A stretch of 64,000 nucleotides of DNA, from the NCBI RefSeq assembly GCF_029836165.1, contig NZ_JAOEBG010000004.1, forward strand, positions 62,001-126,000, given 5' to 3'. Source of the DNA: Pseudomonas sp. GD04091 (GTDB lineage: Bacteria; Pseudomonadota; Gammaproteobacteria; Pseudomonadales; Pseudomonadaceae). Positions 18,385-27,676 of the stretch are shown one piece after another. The position numbers were made by a program, and so were the translations under genes. Under the pieces are notes generated by a model. The model made no database searches, was not told the origin of the DNA, and saw nothing but the letters and a program-made list of their open reading frames with translations. Within the stretch, counting starts at the first letter, position 1; every line of letters starts with the position of its first letter.

Positions 18385-19748
18385 TTACTGAATGTGCACC
18401 TGGCTACCTGCATGGCGATGGGACAGGCGATTGCCACGGCCGAACAGCTTGTGACGCAGGGTTCCCTGCGTGTAGGCCGTCGGATAGCGGCCACGCCGTT
18501 GCAACTCCGGCACCAGCAGCTCCACCACATTGGCCAGGTCATCAGGCTGCACTGCGTATGTGAGGTTGAAACCGTCGATGCCCGTCTGGTCGAGCCAGGT
18601 CTCCAGTTGGTCGGCGATTTCACCGGGCGAGCCGACCAGCACCGGACCACGTCCGCCCAGACCGATGAAAGTTGCCGCTTCGCGCACGGTCCAGCGACGA
18701 TCGGGATCGGCGGCGGTGAACGCAGCCAGGGCGGCGCGGCCGGCGTCGTTCTCGACGTACTCGATCGCGGCGTCCGGGTCGATGCTGGCGAAGTCTATGC
18801 CGGTCCAGCCCGACAGCAGGGCCAGGGCGGCGTCGAGATCGACGTAGCGACGATAGTCGGCAAAACGTGCCTCGGCCTCCTCCCGGGTGCGCCCGACGAT
18901 CAACAGCGCCTGGGCGTAGATCAGCACTTCATCCCGCCCGCGCCCGGCCCCCTCGGCGGCCTGGCGGATACCGTCCACGTAGCGGCGCAGCACTGCGGGG
19001 GTCGGCCCGCTGATGAACACGCATTCTGCATGTTTTGCCGCGAACTGCTGACCGCGCGCCGAGGCGCCCGCCTGGAACAGCACCGGCGTGCGTTGCGGCG
19101 AGGGCTGGCACAGATGCATGCCCGGCACCTGGAAATGCTCACCGACGTGACGGATGGCATGCACCCGGGCCGGATCGATGTAGCGCCCGGCCTCGCGCTC
19201 CAGCACCACGGCGTCGTCTTCCCAGCTCCGCTCCCAGAGCTTGTACAGCACCTCGAGGTATTCCTCGGCCAGATCGTAGCGCTGGTCGTGGCCGAGCTGG
19301 CGGGCCAGGCCGAGGTTGCGCGCGGCGCTGTCCAGGTAGCCGGTAACGATGTTCCAGCCAACCCGGCCATCGCTCAGGTGATCGAGCGTGGACATGCGCC
19401 GGGCGAAAGGATAGGGATGTTCGTAGGTGAGCGAGAAGGTCACGCCGAACCCCAGGTGCTCGGTCACCCCGACCATGGCCGGGACCAGCAGCAGCGGGTC
19501 GTTGACCGGCACCTGCACGCCACCGCGCAGGGCCGCTTCGGGCCCGCCCTGGTAGACGTCGTAGATGCCCAGTACATCGGCGATGAACAGCGCATCGAAC
19601 AGACCGCGTTCGAGCAGACGGGCCAGGTCGGTCCAGTATCCAGGCGATTGAAGTCGACACTGGTGTTGCGCGGGTGGCGCCACAGCCCCGGGGATTGGTG
19701 GCTGGCGGCGTTCATGCTGAAGGCGTTGAAGCGGATCGGGCGAGGCAT
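18385..19748 (-). pseudogene. LLM-class flavin monooxygenase (NtaA/SnaA/DszA family), frameshifted
   Basis: FMNH2-dependent monooxygenase of the NtaA/SnaA/DszA group, often used in organosulfur or chelate breakdown. The natural start is ATG 19748 (MPRPIRFNAFSMNAA, with AAGGAG upstream). That frame runs to NTSVDFNRLD and is then lost at about 19637-19642. The remainder, YWTDLARLLERGLFDALFIADVLGIYDVYQGG, continues in another frame to 18385. Adding one base would restore a protein of about 454 aa, the usual family length. The later body looks intact (LTYEHPYPFARRMSTLDHLSDGR, WNIVTGYLDSAARN). Either a recent single-base loss or a sequencing error. It lies 16 bases after the binding-protein gene. 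Confidence 0.85.
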
Positions 19749-19764
19749 GGTCAGCTCCTTGCGC

Positions 19765-20736
19765 TCACGGCAGCACGCTGGCGGGGTAGACGGCATCGGC
19801 CACCGTCAGCTTGCGCGGAATCAGGCCCAGCCCCTGGAAGGTGTCGGCGAGTTTCTGCTGCTCGGCGACAATTTGCGGGGTGATGGCCACCGCGTTGTAG
19901 TTGCGCCGTTCACTGGCCACTTGCAGCACGTCGGCACCGATGCCCAGTTGTGGCGCCAGCAGCTTGGCGACCTCGCCTGGCTGCGCGTTGGCCCACTGGC
20001 TGACCTTGCCGAGCTCGGCGAAGAAGGTCCTGAGCAGCTCGCGGTGCTGGTCGGCGAAGGTGGCGGTGGAAAGATAGAACGTGCGGTTGTTGGACAGGCC
20101 GCTGCCGTCGCGCAGGTTCTTCAGCCCCGTCTGTTTCTCGGCCGCGGCGAGGAAGGGGTCCCAAAGGGTGACCGCCTGGACACTGCCCGACTGCAGGGCG
20201 GCGACGGCGTCGGCGGCGTTGTTGACATAGGCGGGGGTGATGTCCTGATAGCTCAGGCCTGCCTGCTCCAGAGCCACGGCCAGCAGGTACTGGGCGTTCC
20301 AGCCGCGGCCGGTGGCCACGCGCTTGCCTTTGAGGTCCTCGACCTTGGCAATGTGGTCCTGCTCGCGCACCACCAGGCCGATGCCGCGTGGGTAGGGCTG
20401 TTCGGCGGCCAGGTACACCACCGGTTTGCCGGCGGCCTGGGCGAATACCGAAGGCGCATCGGCGGCGTGCCCCAGGTCGATGGCGCCGGTGCTCAAGGCT
20501 TCGAGCAGCTGTGGGCCGGCGGCGAACTCGTGCCAGCTGACCGTCACGCCCTGCGGTGCGAGGGCCTTCTCCAGTGCGCCGCTGCCCTTGAGGATGTTGA
20601 TGCTGTTGAACTTCTGGTAGCCGATGCGCAGGGTCTTGCTGTCTTCGGCCTGGGCAGTGCCCCAGGGCAGCAACGCACCGGCCAGTAGTCCACCCAGCAA
20701 CAGGCGGCGAAATGGGGAAAAGGCGTGGGCAGGCAT
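19765..20736 (-). CDS. ABC transporter substrate-binding protein, sulfonate/nitrate (SsuA/TauA) type
   Basis: 323-aa periplasmic binding protein with a signal peptide (about 1-30, ending GTAQAED). SsuA-like body: LRIGYQKFNSINILKGSGALEKAL, LLEALSTGAIDLGHAADAPSVFAQ and VTLWDPFLAAAEKQTG. It probably binds an aliphatic sulfonate or related sulfur compound. Start has AAGGAG. It is followed by the flavin monooxygenase gene, a pairing typical of sulfur-scavenging loci. The permease and ATPase genes are not nearby, so it must share a transporter encoded elsewhere. Confidence 0.85.
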   Translation of the reverse strand: MPAHAFSPFRRLLLGGLLAGALLPWGTAQAEDSKTLRIGYQKFNSINILKGSGALEKALAPQGVTVSWHEFAAGPQLLEALSTGAIDLGHAADAPSVFAQAAGKPVVYLAAEQPYPRGIGLVVREQDHIAKVEDLKGKRVATGRGWNAQYLLAVALEQAGLSYQDITPAYVNNAADAVAALQSGSVQAVTLWDPFLAAAEKQTGLKNLRDGSGLSNNRTFYLSTATFADQHRELLRTFFAELGKVSQWANAQPGEVAKLLAPQLGIGADVLQVASERRNYNAVAITPQIVAEQQKLADTFQGLGLIPRKLTVADAVYPASVLP

Positions 20737-20797
20737 TGAAGGCTCCTTTGGACAATGCTGGGTCGTGAAGGCAGCCTAAGGAGCGCGGTGATGCCTT

Positions 20798-20880
20798 TCA
20801 ATTTTTTTATTCCATTTTGTTAGATTGTTTTCTTATTTTTATATCCATTTTCTTTATTTTCTCGGTCTTGTAGGACAATT
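20798..20880 (-). promoter_or_regulatory. AT-rich control region upstream of the sulfonate-type binding protein gene
   Basis: A strikingly AT-rich block between divergent genes. It holds two direct copies of TCCATTTT at 20811-20818 and 20844-20851 (33 bases apart, about three helical turns) amid T-tracts. Sulfur-starvation genes of Pseudomonas are commonly activated by CysB-family LysR proteins at AT-rich sites. The role is inferred from gene context; no defined -35/-10 was chosen. Confidence 0.4.
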
Positions 20881-20955
20881 CCTGCATTTTGTGGTCATGA
20901 CATTTTTTTCACATCACCTTGCTAGCATCGCCGGCACTTCCTCGGAGCCGATTAG

Positions 20956-21861
20956 ATGATGCATGTCCTGCGCAAGCGTGGTGTACGCCTTACCCTGACC
21001 GCCACGGCGGGCCTGCTGGCCAGCGCCCTGGGCTTCTTCGCCTGGCAGACCTTCTATCCCGTGCAGGCCGCCGAGGGCTGGGGCGTGCAGGTACTGCACA
21101 ATTCGGTGACCCGGGCCGCCTCGCTGCTGCCACAGGCCGATGGCAGCCTGCTGGTGAGCCGCGAGCTCAACGGTGGCAAGGGCAGCATCATGCGCATCAC
21201 CGCCGACGGAGACCGGGTGGTCGTGCTCGATGGCTTGTCCAAACCTGACGGCATGGTGGCGGTCGAGGGTGGCTGGGCATTCAGCCAGGAAGTGGGCGGG
21301 GCGCCGGTCAGCCTGTCGCGTGACGGCCAGGTCAGTGCCTTGTTCGAAGGCAACAATGTGCAGGGCCTGTTCAACGATGGCGACCATCTGTATGCCATCG
21401 AGGACCGCAAGGGGGATGGCCGACTCATGCGTTACGACTGGCGCAGTGGTCACCTCGATGTGCTGCGGGCCGGCCTTACCGAGACCGAAGGGCTGACTCG
21501 CTGCACCGATGGGCGCCTGCTCTACACCGAGAAGGTCAATGGCAGGATTCGCGCCTTCAACCCCGAGGGCGAGGACCCAGTGGTGGTCGATGGCCTGCGC
21601 AACCCCACCTTCCTGCTCTGCGATGCGCGCGGGCTGTGGATCAGCGAGGACTCGACCCACCGTGCCCGCCTGCTGCGCATCGACGGCGATGGCACACGCC
21701 ATGCGGTGCTCAGCTTCCTGAAGGCTCCGCAGGCCATCGTCCCGGATGGCAAGGGCGGCTACCTGCTGGCCGAAGGCGGCCGCGACCGGGTGTTGCGCCT
21801 GACGCCGCCCGTGACGGCCGATACCGCCCAGTTTGAGCCGCAGCGGGTTCCTGGGGCCTGA
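20956..21861 (+). CDS. SMP-30/gluconolactonase-like beta-propeller protein, exported or membrane-anchored
   Basis: 301 aa. An N-terminal hydrophobic segment (about residues 11-30) acts as signal or anchor. The rest is a beta-propeller with repeated blades such as LLPQADGSLLVSREL, LTRCTDGRLLYTEKVNGRI and AIVPDGKGGYLLAEGGRDRVL. This resembles SMP-30/NHL-type lactonase or strictosidine-synthase-like folds. GGAG precedes the start; a second ATG follows at once. Divergent from the sulfonate-type binding protein. Enzymatic activity is not predictable. Confidence 0.7.
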   Translation: MMHVLRKRGVRLTLTATAGLLASALGFFAWQTFYPVQAAEGWGVQVLHNSVTRAASLLPQADGSLLVSRELNGGKGSIMRITADGDRVVVLDGLSKPDGMVAVEGGWAFSQEVGGAPVSLSRDGQVSALFEGNNVQGLFNDGDHLYAIEDRKGDGRLMRYDWRSGHLDVLRAGLTETEGLTRCTDGRLLYTEKVNGRIRAFNPEGEDPVVVDGLRNPTFLLCDARGLWISEDSTHRARLLRIDGDGTRHAVLSFLKAPQAIVPDGKGGYLLAEGGRDRVLRLTPPVTADTAQFEPQRVPGA

Positions 21862-21867
21862 CCAGGG

Positions 21868-22536
21868 TCATGACGCAGGCCGAGCGGCTACCAGCAGCAG
21901 TGCCTGCGGCACCTTGCTCTGAGGGTGTTGCGGCTCGCTCAGCTCGCTCAGCTGGAACCCTGCCATCTGCAGGGCGTTCAACCAACTGCCCAAGGTTCTG
22001 AAATACCAGGGCATGGGCTTCCAGTCCCCAGCCAAGCCGGCGAACGATTCCTCCCGCCAGCCGTCCTGATAGTCTCCGGCCGCCGCGGTCCAGGGGTGCA
22101 ATGTCTGGATCACCAGGCTGCCGCCCGGGACCAGCAATTCACGCATCGCCGCCAGCAAGGGCACGATGTCCTGATGCAGCAGGGCGAAATTGGCACAGAC
22201 CAGATCGAAATCGCGACCGACAGCCACCCCGGAGTCGGCCAGTTGTTCATAGCTGGCAAGATGCACAGGGGTCGATCCCGCTGCCCGCGCCGCAGCGACC
22301 AGCGTCGCGTCGCCATCCACGCCGACCGCTTCGATACCCCGCTCGGTCAGGGCGCGCAGGAGCCAGCCCTCGCCGCAGCCCAGATCGAGCACGCGCCTGG
22401 GCTGGCGGCCGAGCACGGCGAGGAGCAGGGTGTTGTCGGTCACCTGGCGGCGGGATTCGATTGCGCCGCTACGCACGGTGTCGATCCAGGACTGGGCATT
22501 GAGATGCCAGCTACGCAAAAGCGTGTCTTCAGTCAT
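21868..22536 (-). CDS. Class I SAM-dependent methyltransferase
   Basis: 222-aa cytoplasmic methyltransferase. SAM-binding motif I VLDLGCGEGWLL (about residues 49-60), acidic motif II AVGVDGDATLV, motif post-I DFDLVCANFALLHQ and LLVPGGSLVIQTLHP. The substrate is unknown; the layout is like UbiE/BioC-type small-molecule methyltransferases. It is converging with the beta-propeller gene (6 bases apart) and lies downstream of the nuclease-like gene on the same strand. Confidence 0.85.
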   Translation of the reverse strand: MTEDTLLRSWHLNAQSWIDTVRSGAIESRRQVTDNTLLLAVLGRQPRRVLDLGCGEGWLLRALTERGIEAVGVDGDATLVAAARAAGSTPVHLASYEQLADSGVAVGRDFDLVCANFALLHQDIVPLLAAMRELLVPGGSLVIQTLHPWTAAAGDYQDGWREESFAGLAGDWKPMPWYFRTLGSWLNALQMAGFQLSELSEPQHPQSKVPQALLLVAARPAS

Positions 22537-22607
22537 TGGCGCAGGCTCCTGGGGCGCGTGCTATCAACGGGCGTGGCTGCGCGTAGGGGCGCAGGCACCG
22601 TTCGCGA

Positions 22608-24971
22608 TCATTCCAGCACATCTTTCCAGTCCTGCCAGTCGACCGCGTTGTCGGCGATGAACGCTTCGTCCCATTCGAACTCACTGTCGTCCACCGTCAC
22701 AACCACCGTGCGGCTGTTGGTCGCTACAACCTGGAGGTTTTCCTGGCCGTGCACAAGGAGCAGTTGTTCCTGCAGCTGGCAGCCCATGCAACCACATCCA
22801 CACCCCTGACAGTTCTCGCAGAGCATCAATGCCAGGTCATTTGCGCGAGCGTAATAGATGTGGCGGAACGCTCCGTCCGGATGAGCGAAAATGTAGATTT
22901 GCGCATCCTGTTCATGCATCGGCTCGAGGCTATCGAGTTTGTCCACCACGATGCAGCCTTTCATCAGTTTCCCGGCGGAATCGAACAGTGGGTCGACGAC
23001 AACCTGAATGCCCTGATGGCCACAGCGTTGCATCAGCCTGTCGAAGTCTTCGTCGCGCTCGATGATGTCGAGGGTGTAGGCGCTGGGCGAGAATCCGATC
23101 CGAAGCCAGTTCTTCAGATACTGCTTCAGCTCGAACGGCGATGTGGTGAGGAACAATGCATTGTCGAAGGTTAATGGGCTCCTGTCTTGCCGATGCGTCA
23201 ACATGGCCAGTGGGGTATAGAAATTCTTGACGCGGTCGTGCAGTTGGGAAATTCCCCTGGTATAGGAGGCGCTTTGAAACTCGAGGCATTCGATCAGATC
23301 CAGAGGGTGTTGCGCGAACTGCTCGATGTCCGCCTGGACTGCCTGGAGCGAGCCGTCCGCCGAATAGCAAAGCGGATTGCCTTGGGCTTTCTTGCTTTCC
23401 CGCAATTCGTTCAGCCCCGCCGTGACCGTGGCTACCTCCTCGCTGTCGAAGCGCTGGACCTTGCCTCGCTGTTGCACATAGCGCAACGAACCATCCTCCA
23501 GGCGCACCTTGATGCAGTATTTTCCCTGGGTGTCCGAGGGCGACGGGTTGTTCCACCACATGTGCTTGATGGCTTGATTGAGCTGTTCGGAGCCGTTCCA
23601 GACCGCCTGGCTTCGATCCAGGCTGAAGAACCACCGTTGGTAGTCGAAGTTTTTCAGCTCAGGGTGCTTCGTCATCCCAGGATTAGCAGCGACGCCCAAT
23701 ACCCTGTCGGAAGGCCGCAGACAATCCTTGTGAATGAAGCCCGCGTCGAAGGGCAGCTCGCACTCCTGGATCTCGATGGCCAATGCGTGCTCCGAAAGCC
23801 CTGCGTCGCAGTGGATGCATTTGGAGTACGTCGTGTTCTCCAGCAGTTTTCTTCTTATCTTTTCGCCATAAGCGACCGCCAATGGGGTTGCATCTTCGTC
23901 ACGCTCGCTATTCATCGGGCCCAGCATCAGCCGTGTCTCCTCCGGCAGCGGTTGATCGAGGAGAAACCTTTCTGCGCCGGAGAACGTCGAGAATCTTGCC
24001 AAAAGAGGATGGTGGCTACCGTCGCCCAACTCCAGGGTGTTCTCGTGAAAGCGCAGTCTGAAATCACCTTGATCGTCAAACCTGTAGAACTCCAGCAATT
24101 GCAGGTCGAAGTCCTCTATGAACGACCTGATGAGCACGACCTCACGGCCGGCACAGATGTCGTACTTTTCAGGGTCGAATGTCAGCTGGACGCGAAGTGA
24201 GTCGACCGGTGATGGCTGGCCGTCGTTCTCCTGGCCACGGAACCTGTCCAGTATTGCTCGCACGCCTTGCAAACTGATGGACTGGCGTTGCCTGGACCAA
24301 TCGAGGGTTTTCGATCTCACATAGCCCCACAACAACTCGGGCGCGGTGTTCAGTTGATGGGAGATGGACAGCAGAAATGCCTTTTCGTAGGACGATCCAT
24401 GCTCGATGTCCAGGGTGATGATGTAGGTTTTCCTGAGAAGGCTCTGTATGTCCTGTGGGCTGGCTGGGGTTTTGGTGTGAAACAGGAATGCTCTTTCAAT
24501 ACACCTGACCAGCAGGTCGTAAGCCGCCTGTTCGGCCAGGGTCAATGGGTTTTCCATCGCCGCTGTCGTGTTCAGCCGGGCTGAGGTGGTGATCTTGCGA
24601 AGGTCCGAGGTGATTTTTTTCGAAGTGTCCGGGGTGGTGACGATTGCATAGCAATCGGTAGGGTTTCTTGACCCCAGCGACTGACGAACAAACTGATCTA
24701 TTGTCTTGAAGAAGTCGGATTGGGGTTGCTCCGAGAGCGACAACTTTCTTTTGACCTGCAGAAAAGTCTTGCAAGCAGTATGGGTCAGCACCACATCATC
24801 GATCGCGTCCGCTGTTTCATAGGCGATACCGTGAATCTCATTTGCCTCGCTACGCTCCAGTACATTGGAACAGTCGAGCTTGAGGGCCATGGCCAAGGTG
24901 AAAAATGCAGCGACGCGCTGTTGGTAATCAATCCCGCTATTGGTGGCGGCGCCACCACTGCTTCCATTCAT
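22608..24971 (-). CDS. Cysteine-rich protein with N-terminal Cap4/DUF4297-like nuclease domain
   Basis: 787 aa from ATG 24971 (AGGA at 8 bases; ATG 24998 is an alternative). The N-terminus SSGGAATNSGIDYQQRVAAF, then AIDDVVLTH (D58-D59) and FLQVKRKL (Q72-x-K74), has the layout of the DUF4297/Cap4 branch of PD-(D/E)xK nucleases found in antiviral systems. The middle is unrecognised. It has a possible zinc site near 380-415 (CIHC ... HKDC) and a dense C-terminal cluster C-x2-C-x2-C-x-C-x-C-x2-C at 718-731. No signal peptide or membrane segment. No nucleotidyltransferase or HerA partner is adjacent, so a stand-alone defence nuclease is possible but unproven. Confidence 0.6.
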   Translation of the reverse strand: MNGSSGGAATNSGIDYQQRVAAFFTLAMALKLDCSNVLERSEANEIHGIAYETADAIDDVVLTHTACKTFLQVKRKLSLSEQPQSDFFKTIDQFVRQSLGSRNPTDCYAIVTTPDTSKKITSDLRKITTSARLNTTAAMENPLTLAEQAAYDLLVRCIERAFLFHTKTPASPQDIQSLLRKTYIITLDIEHGSSYEKAFLLSISHQLNTAPELLWGYVRSKTLDWSRQRQSISLQGVRAILDRFRGQENDGQPSPVDSLRVQLTFDPEKYDICAGREVVLIRSFIEDFDLQLLEFYRFDDQGDFRLRFHENTLELGDGSHHPLLARFSTFSGAERFLLDQPLPEETRLMLGPMNSERDEDATPLAVAYGEKIRRKLLENTTYSKCIHCDAGLSEHALAIEIQECELPFDAGFIHKDCLRPSDRVLGVAANPGMTKHPELKNFDYQRWFFSLDRSQAVWNGSEQLNQAIKHMWWNNPSPSDTQGKYCIKVRLEDGSLRYVQQRGKVQRFDSEEVATVTAGLNELRESKKAQGNPLCYSADGSLQAVQADIEQFAQHPLDLIECLEFQSASYTRGISQLHDRVKNFYTPLAMLTHRQDRSPLTFDNALFLTTSPFELKQYLKNWLRIGFSPSAYTLDIIERDEDFDRLMQRCGHQGIQVVVDPLFDSAGKLMKGCIVVDKLDSLEPMHEQDAQIYIFAHPDGAFRHIYYARANDLALMLCENCQGCGCGCMGCQLQEQLLLVHGQENLQVVATNSRTVVVTVDDSEFEWDEAFIADNAVDWQDWKDVLE

Positions 24972-25149
24972 TTCTCTGGTCCTGAAGTGATCAGTCATTC
25001 TATCGACGCGTATTCAGCTGGCTTGGCAAACCGGGACGGGCAGGGCGTGGGGAGTGATCATCCAGGCGATGCTTCGCTGCTACGAGGAACATCGCCCAAT
25101 GATCGGTCCGCGCCAGTCCCGTTACTCTAACAGACAGCAGAGGCCTGAC

Positions 25150-26013
25150 ATGGCTCTGCCGCGGGCATCAGCCAACAACCACACGATCACCTCGACGCTT
25201 GCTTTCTTGTCTTCTGGTGGCGTGGCTCGGCACACTGGCGCATTGGCGAAGGAGCATGGAATGGCACTTGCGAAGGCGGATTTCACCACGCGGTTGTTGC
25301 TCGATGCCGGAATCGGCCCTGGCATGCGCGTGCTCGACGTCGGTTGCGGCCATGGCGACGTCAGCCTGTTGCTGGCCAGCCTGGTGGATGGCGATGGCGC
25401 GGTGGTGGGCATCGACCAGTCGGACGCGGCGCTGCAGGTAGCGCGGCAGCGCGAGCTGCCCAAAGGCGCGGCCCGGCCTGAGTTCGTCCACTGTGACCTG
25501 CACGCGTTGCCGACGTCGCTGGGCTTGTTCGATGCCATCGTCGGGCGTCGGGTGCTGATGTACCAGGCCGACGCGGTGAAGGCGGTACGGGCGTTGGCCC
25601 GGCACTTGCTGCCTGGCGGCCTGATGGTGTTCCAGGAACACGACACGACGCTGACGCCGGCCAGCCTGGAGCCGTTCCCCTTGCATCGCAAGGCGACCCG
25701 TTGGCTGCAGCGCATGCTGGCCGAGGAGGGCGCTGATCTGCACATGGGGTTCAACCTGCATGGGGTCATGACCGGGGCGGGCCTGCAGGTGGAGGAGGTG
25801 CGTGCCGAATGCCTCGTGCAGACACCCGACAACGATACTGGCCTAGCCACGATCATCCGTGGCTGCCTGCCGCGCATCGTGGCCCTGGGGGTTGCCACGG
25901 CACGGCAGGTGGGGATCGAGACCTTGCAGGCGCGGCTCGAGGCGGAGCGCGAGCAGTCGCGGGGCATCTATATCGGTGATGTGGCGTTCGCGTGTCAGGC
26001 CAGGAAGCCTTAA
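25150..26013 (+). CDS. Class I SAM-dependent methyltransferase
   Basis: 287 aa. Motif I VLDVGCGHGDVSLLLASLV (about residues 65-83), motif II VVGIDQSDAAL, then FDAIVGRRVLMY and LLPGGLMVFQEHD, typical of UbiE/Coq5-like methyltransferases. ATG 25150 is preferred because AGAGG precedes it; the frame is open upstream to 25054, and an internal ATG at 25261 is also possible. Divergent from the nuclease-like gene, and its end overlaps the ATPase gene end by 4 bases. The C-terminal domain (about 190-285) is helical. Substrate unknown. Confidence 0.82.
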   Translation: MALPRASANNHTITSTLAFLSSGGVARHTGALAKEHGMALAKADFTTRLLLDAGIGPGMRVLDVGCGHGDVSLLLASLVDGDGAVVGIDQSDAALQVARQRELPKGAARPEFVHCDLHALPTSLGLFDAIVGRRVLMYQADAVKAVRALARHLLPGGLMVFQEHDTTLTPASLEPFPLHRKATRWLQRMLAEEGADLHMGFNLHGVMTGAGLQVEEVRAECLVQTPDNDTGLATIIRGCLPRIVALGVATARQVGIETLQARLEAEREQSRGIYIGDVAFACQARKP

Positions 26014-27548
26014 GCCTCCATAGCCTCTGCCAGCAGCTCCACCTGGCCGTGGCCGGGGAGCGAGGCGACGATGTTGTCGATCTTGGTCTGGTCGAGAATC
26101 GGTGCGGAGCGCATGCGTTCCTTGGCGGCGGTGTCGGTCACGTCGATCTCGTTGAAGCGTCCGTCCAGCTTGCGGTAGTGGGCGTAGCAGCCGATATCCA
26201 CGGCGAATGCCTGGAACGTGCCTTCCGCGGACTTGTGGGTGAGGGCAGTGGCGCAACTGTGGATGATGCGGTAGTCGAGCAGTCGGTAGATCAGCGCCCG
26301 CAGCGCATCGTTCTGCTGCAGCAGCTTCTCTTCGATGACGAAGATGTTGTTCTTCTTGTCCAGGCAGAAGCTCTTGATGATGTAGATGCCCTTGATCAGG
26401 TCATCCTGCTCATCGTCCTTTGAGTCCTGCTTGAGCTCCTCGATCTTGCGCTCGAAGTTGTTCCTGGACAGGATCCGCACCTCGTCCTTGCCGATCTTGC
26501 CTGCTTCATCCTGCACGGTCTCGTTGAGCAGATGCAGGAACAGCGACAGCACGTCGCGGGGGACGCCACCGCCAGCCATCACCAGCCGACCGAAACCTTC
26601 GCCCTTGAACAGCCCCATGATCTGCGTCTCGCTGATGCCCGCCTAGGCACCGAACTGCACCAGGATCGCGTGATTCTGCTTCAGCGTCCTGGGAAAGTTG
26701 CTGAAGGTGTAGTCGATGTCGATCGGTTGGTAGTCGTGACGCTCCTGGGCGCCGATGGGCTGGCCTTCGCGGTCGACGTACAGCGTGGAGGAGTGGCGCA
26801 GGGTGGCGATCTTGAAGTAGATCGGGATGTCCTTGCACAGCCGGTGCACGTAGTCGACCACGAATGCCTGGTCGGTACGCTTGAGATGATAGAGGTCGTC
26901 GATCTGCAGGAGGATGCCTTTCACCGTGCTCGATGCGCCGAACAGCTCCCGCAGGTTTTCCTTCAGTTGAGGCAGCCAGAGGTCCAGCTCCTGCAGCTTC
27001 TGGCGATGAACCCTGAACGAGCGCTCCACCTCCTGGGTTTCCTTGGCCATGCTCTTGCCGTTGAAGGTGATGTCATCGATCTTGATGCCTGCGCCGAAGC
27101 CGGTGTTGTGTTCGGCGGCAACCTTGCTTTTCACCTCTTCCTCATGGGCGTCGGCGTTCACGTGCAGGGTTTTCAGCTTGTCGAGGATGTCCTTGATGAT
27201 GAGCTTGTGTTTCTTCTTCTTGCCGAACCAGCCGGAGATGTTCTTGTCCAGCTCACGAAAGATCGAGGCAAGGATCTCCACCAGCACGTTGGGGAACGAG
27301 TGGCGTTTGAAGTCCTCGCAATTGAGATAGATGCTCTTGAGCTCGGGCTTGAGGTTTCTCGACGAGTGATGCAGCAGCAATGTCTTGCCGCAGCCGCGAC
27401 GGGCGAAGATGGCGTGGTTCTGCTTGGACTTCGCATCCTGCAGGGCGGTGCCCACGCTGATGTATTCGACGGGGTCGTTGTCGCGCTGCACGCGCAGGTT
27501 CTCGGAGATGACTTCACGGAGCTTTTCGAGCTGGGCAGGTTTGAGCAT
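26010..27548 (-). pseudogene. P-loop ATPase (ORC/AAA-like) interrupted by an in-frame TAG
   Basis: One reading frame runs from ATG 27548 (GGAGG upstream) to 26010 but contains TAG at 26643-26645 (codon 302). The first 301 residues hold Walker A ARRGCGKT (49-56), Walker B GILLQIDD and a segment resembling ORC1/Cdc6-type AAA ATPases; the 210 codons after the stop look like a winged-helix-containing C-terminal part (GVPRDVLSLFLHLLNE, LLQQNDALRALIYRLLDYRII). No change of frame occurs. The two halves fit a single protein of about 512 aa, so this is a recent nonsense mutation, an amber readthrough case or an error. Predicted cytoplasmic. Function unknown. Confidence 0.75.
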
Positions 27549-27676
27549 TACGGGCCTCCTGTCATGGAAAAAATGCCAGGGGCGTAGCAAAGCATGACTA
27601 TCTTTCCGAGATTTCTCTCAAGCTTGTAAGGCGATTCCGATCTATTTGCCGGCGTCATCAACGAAGACTAAGGCCA

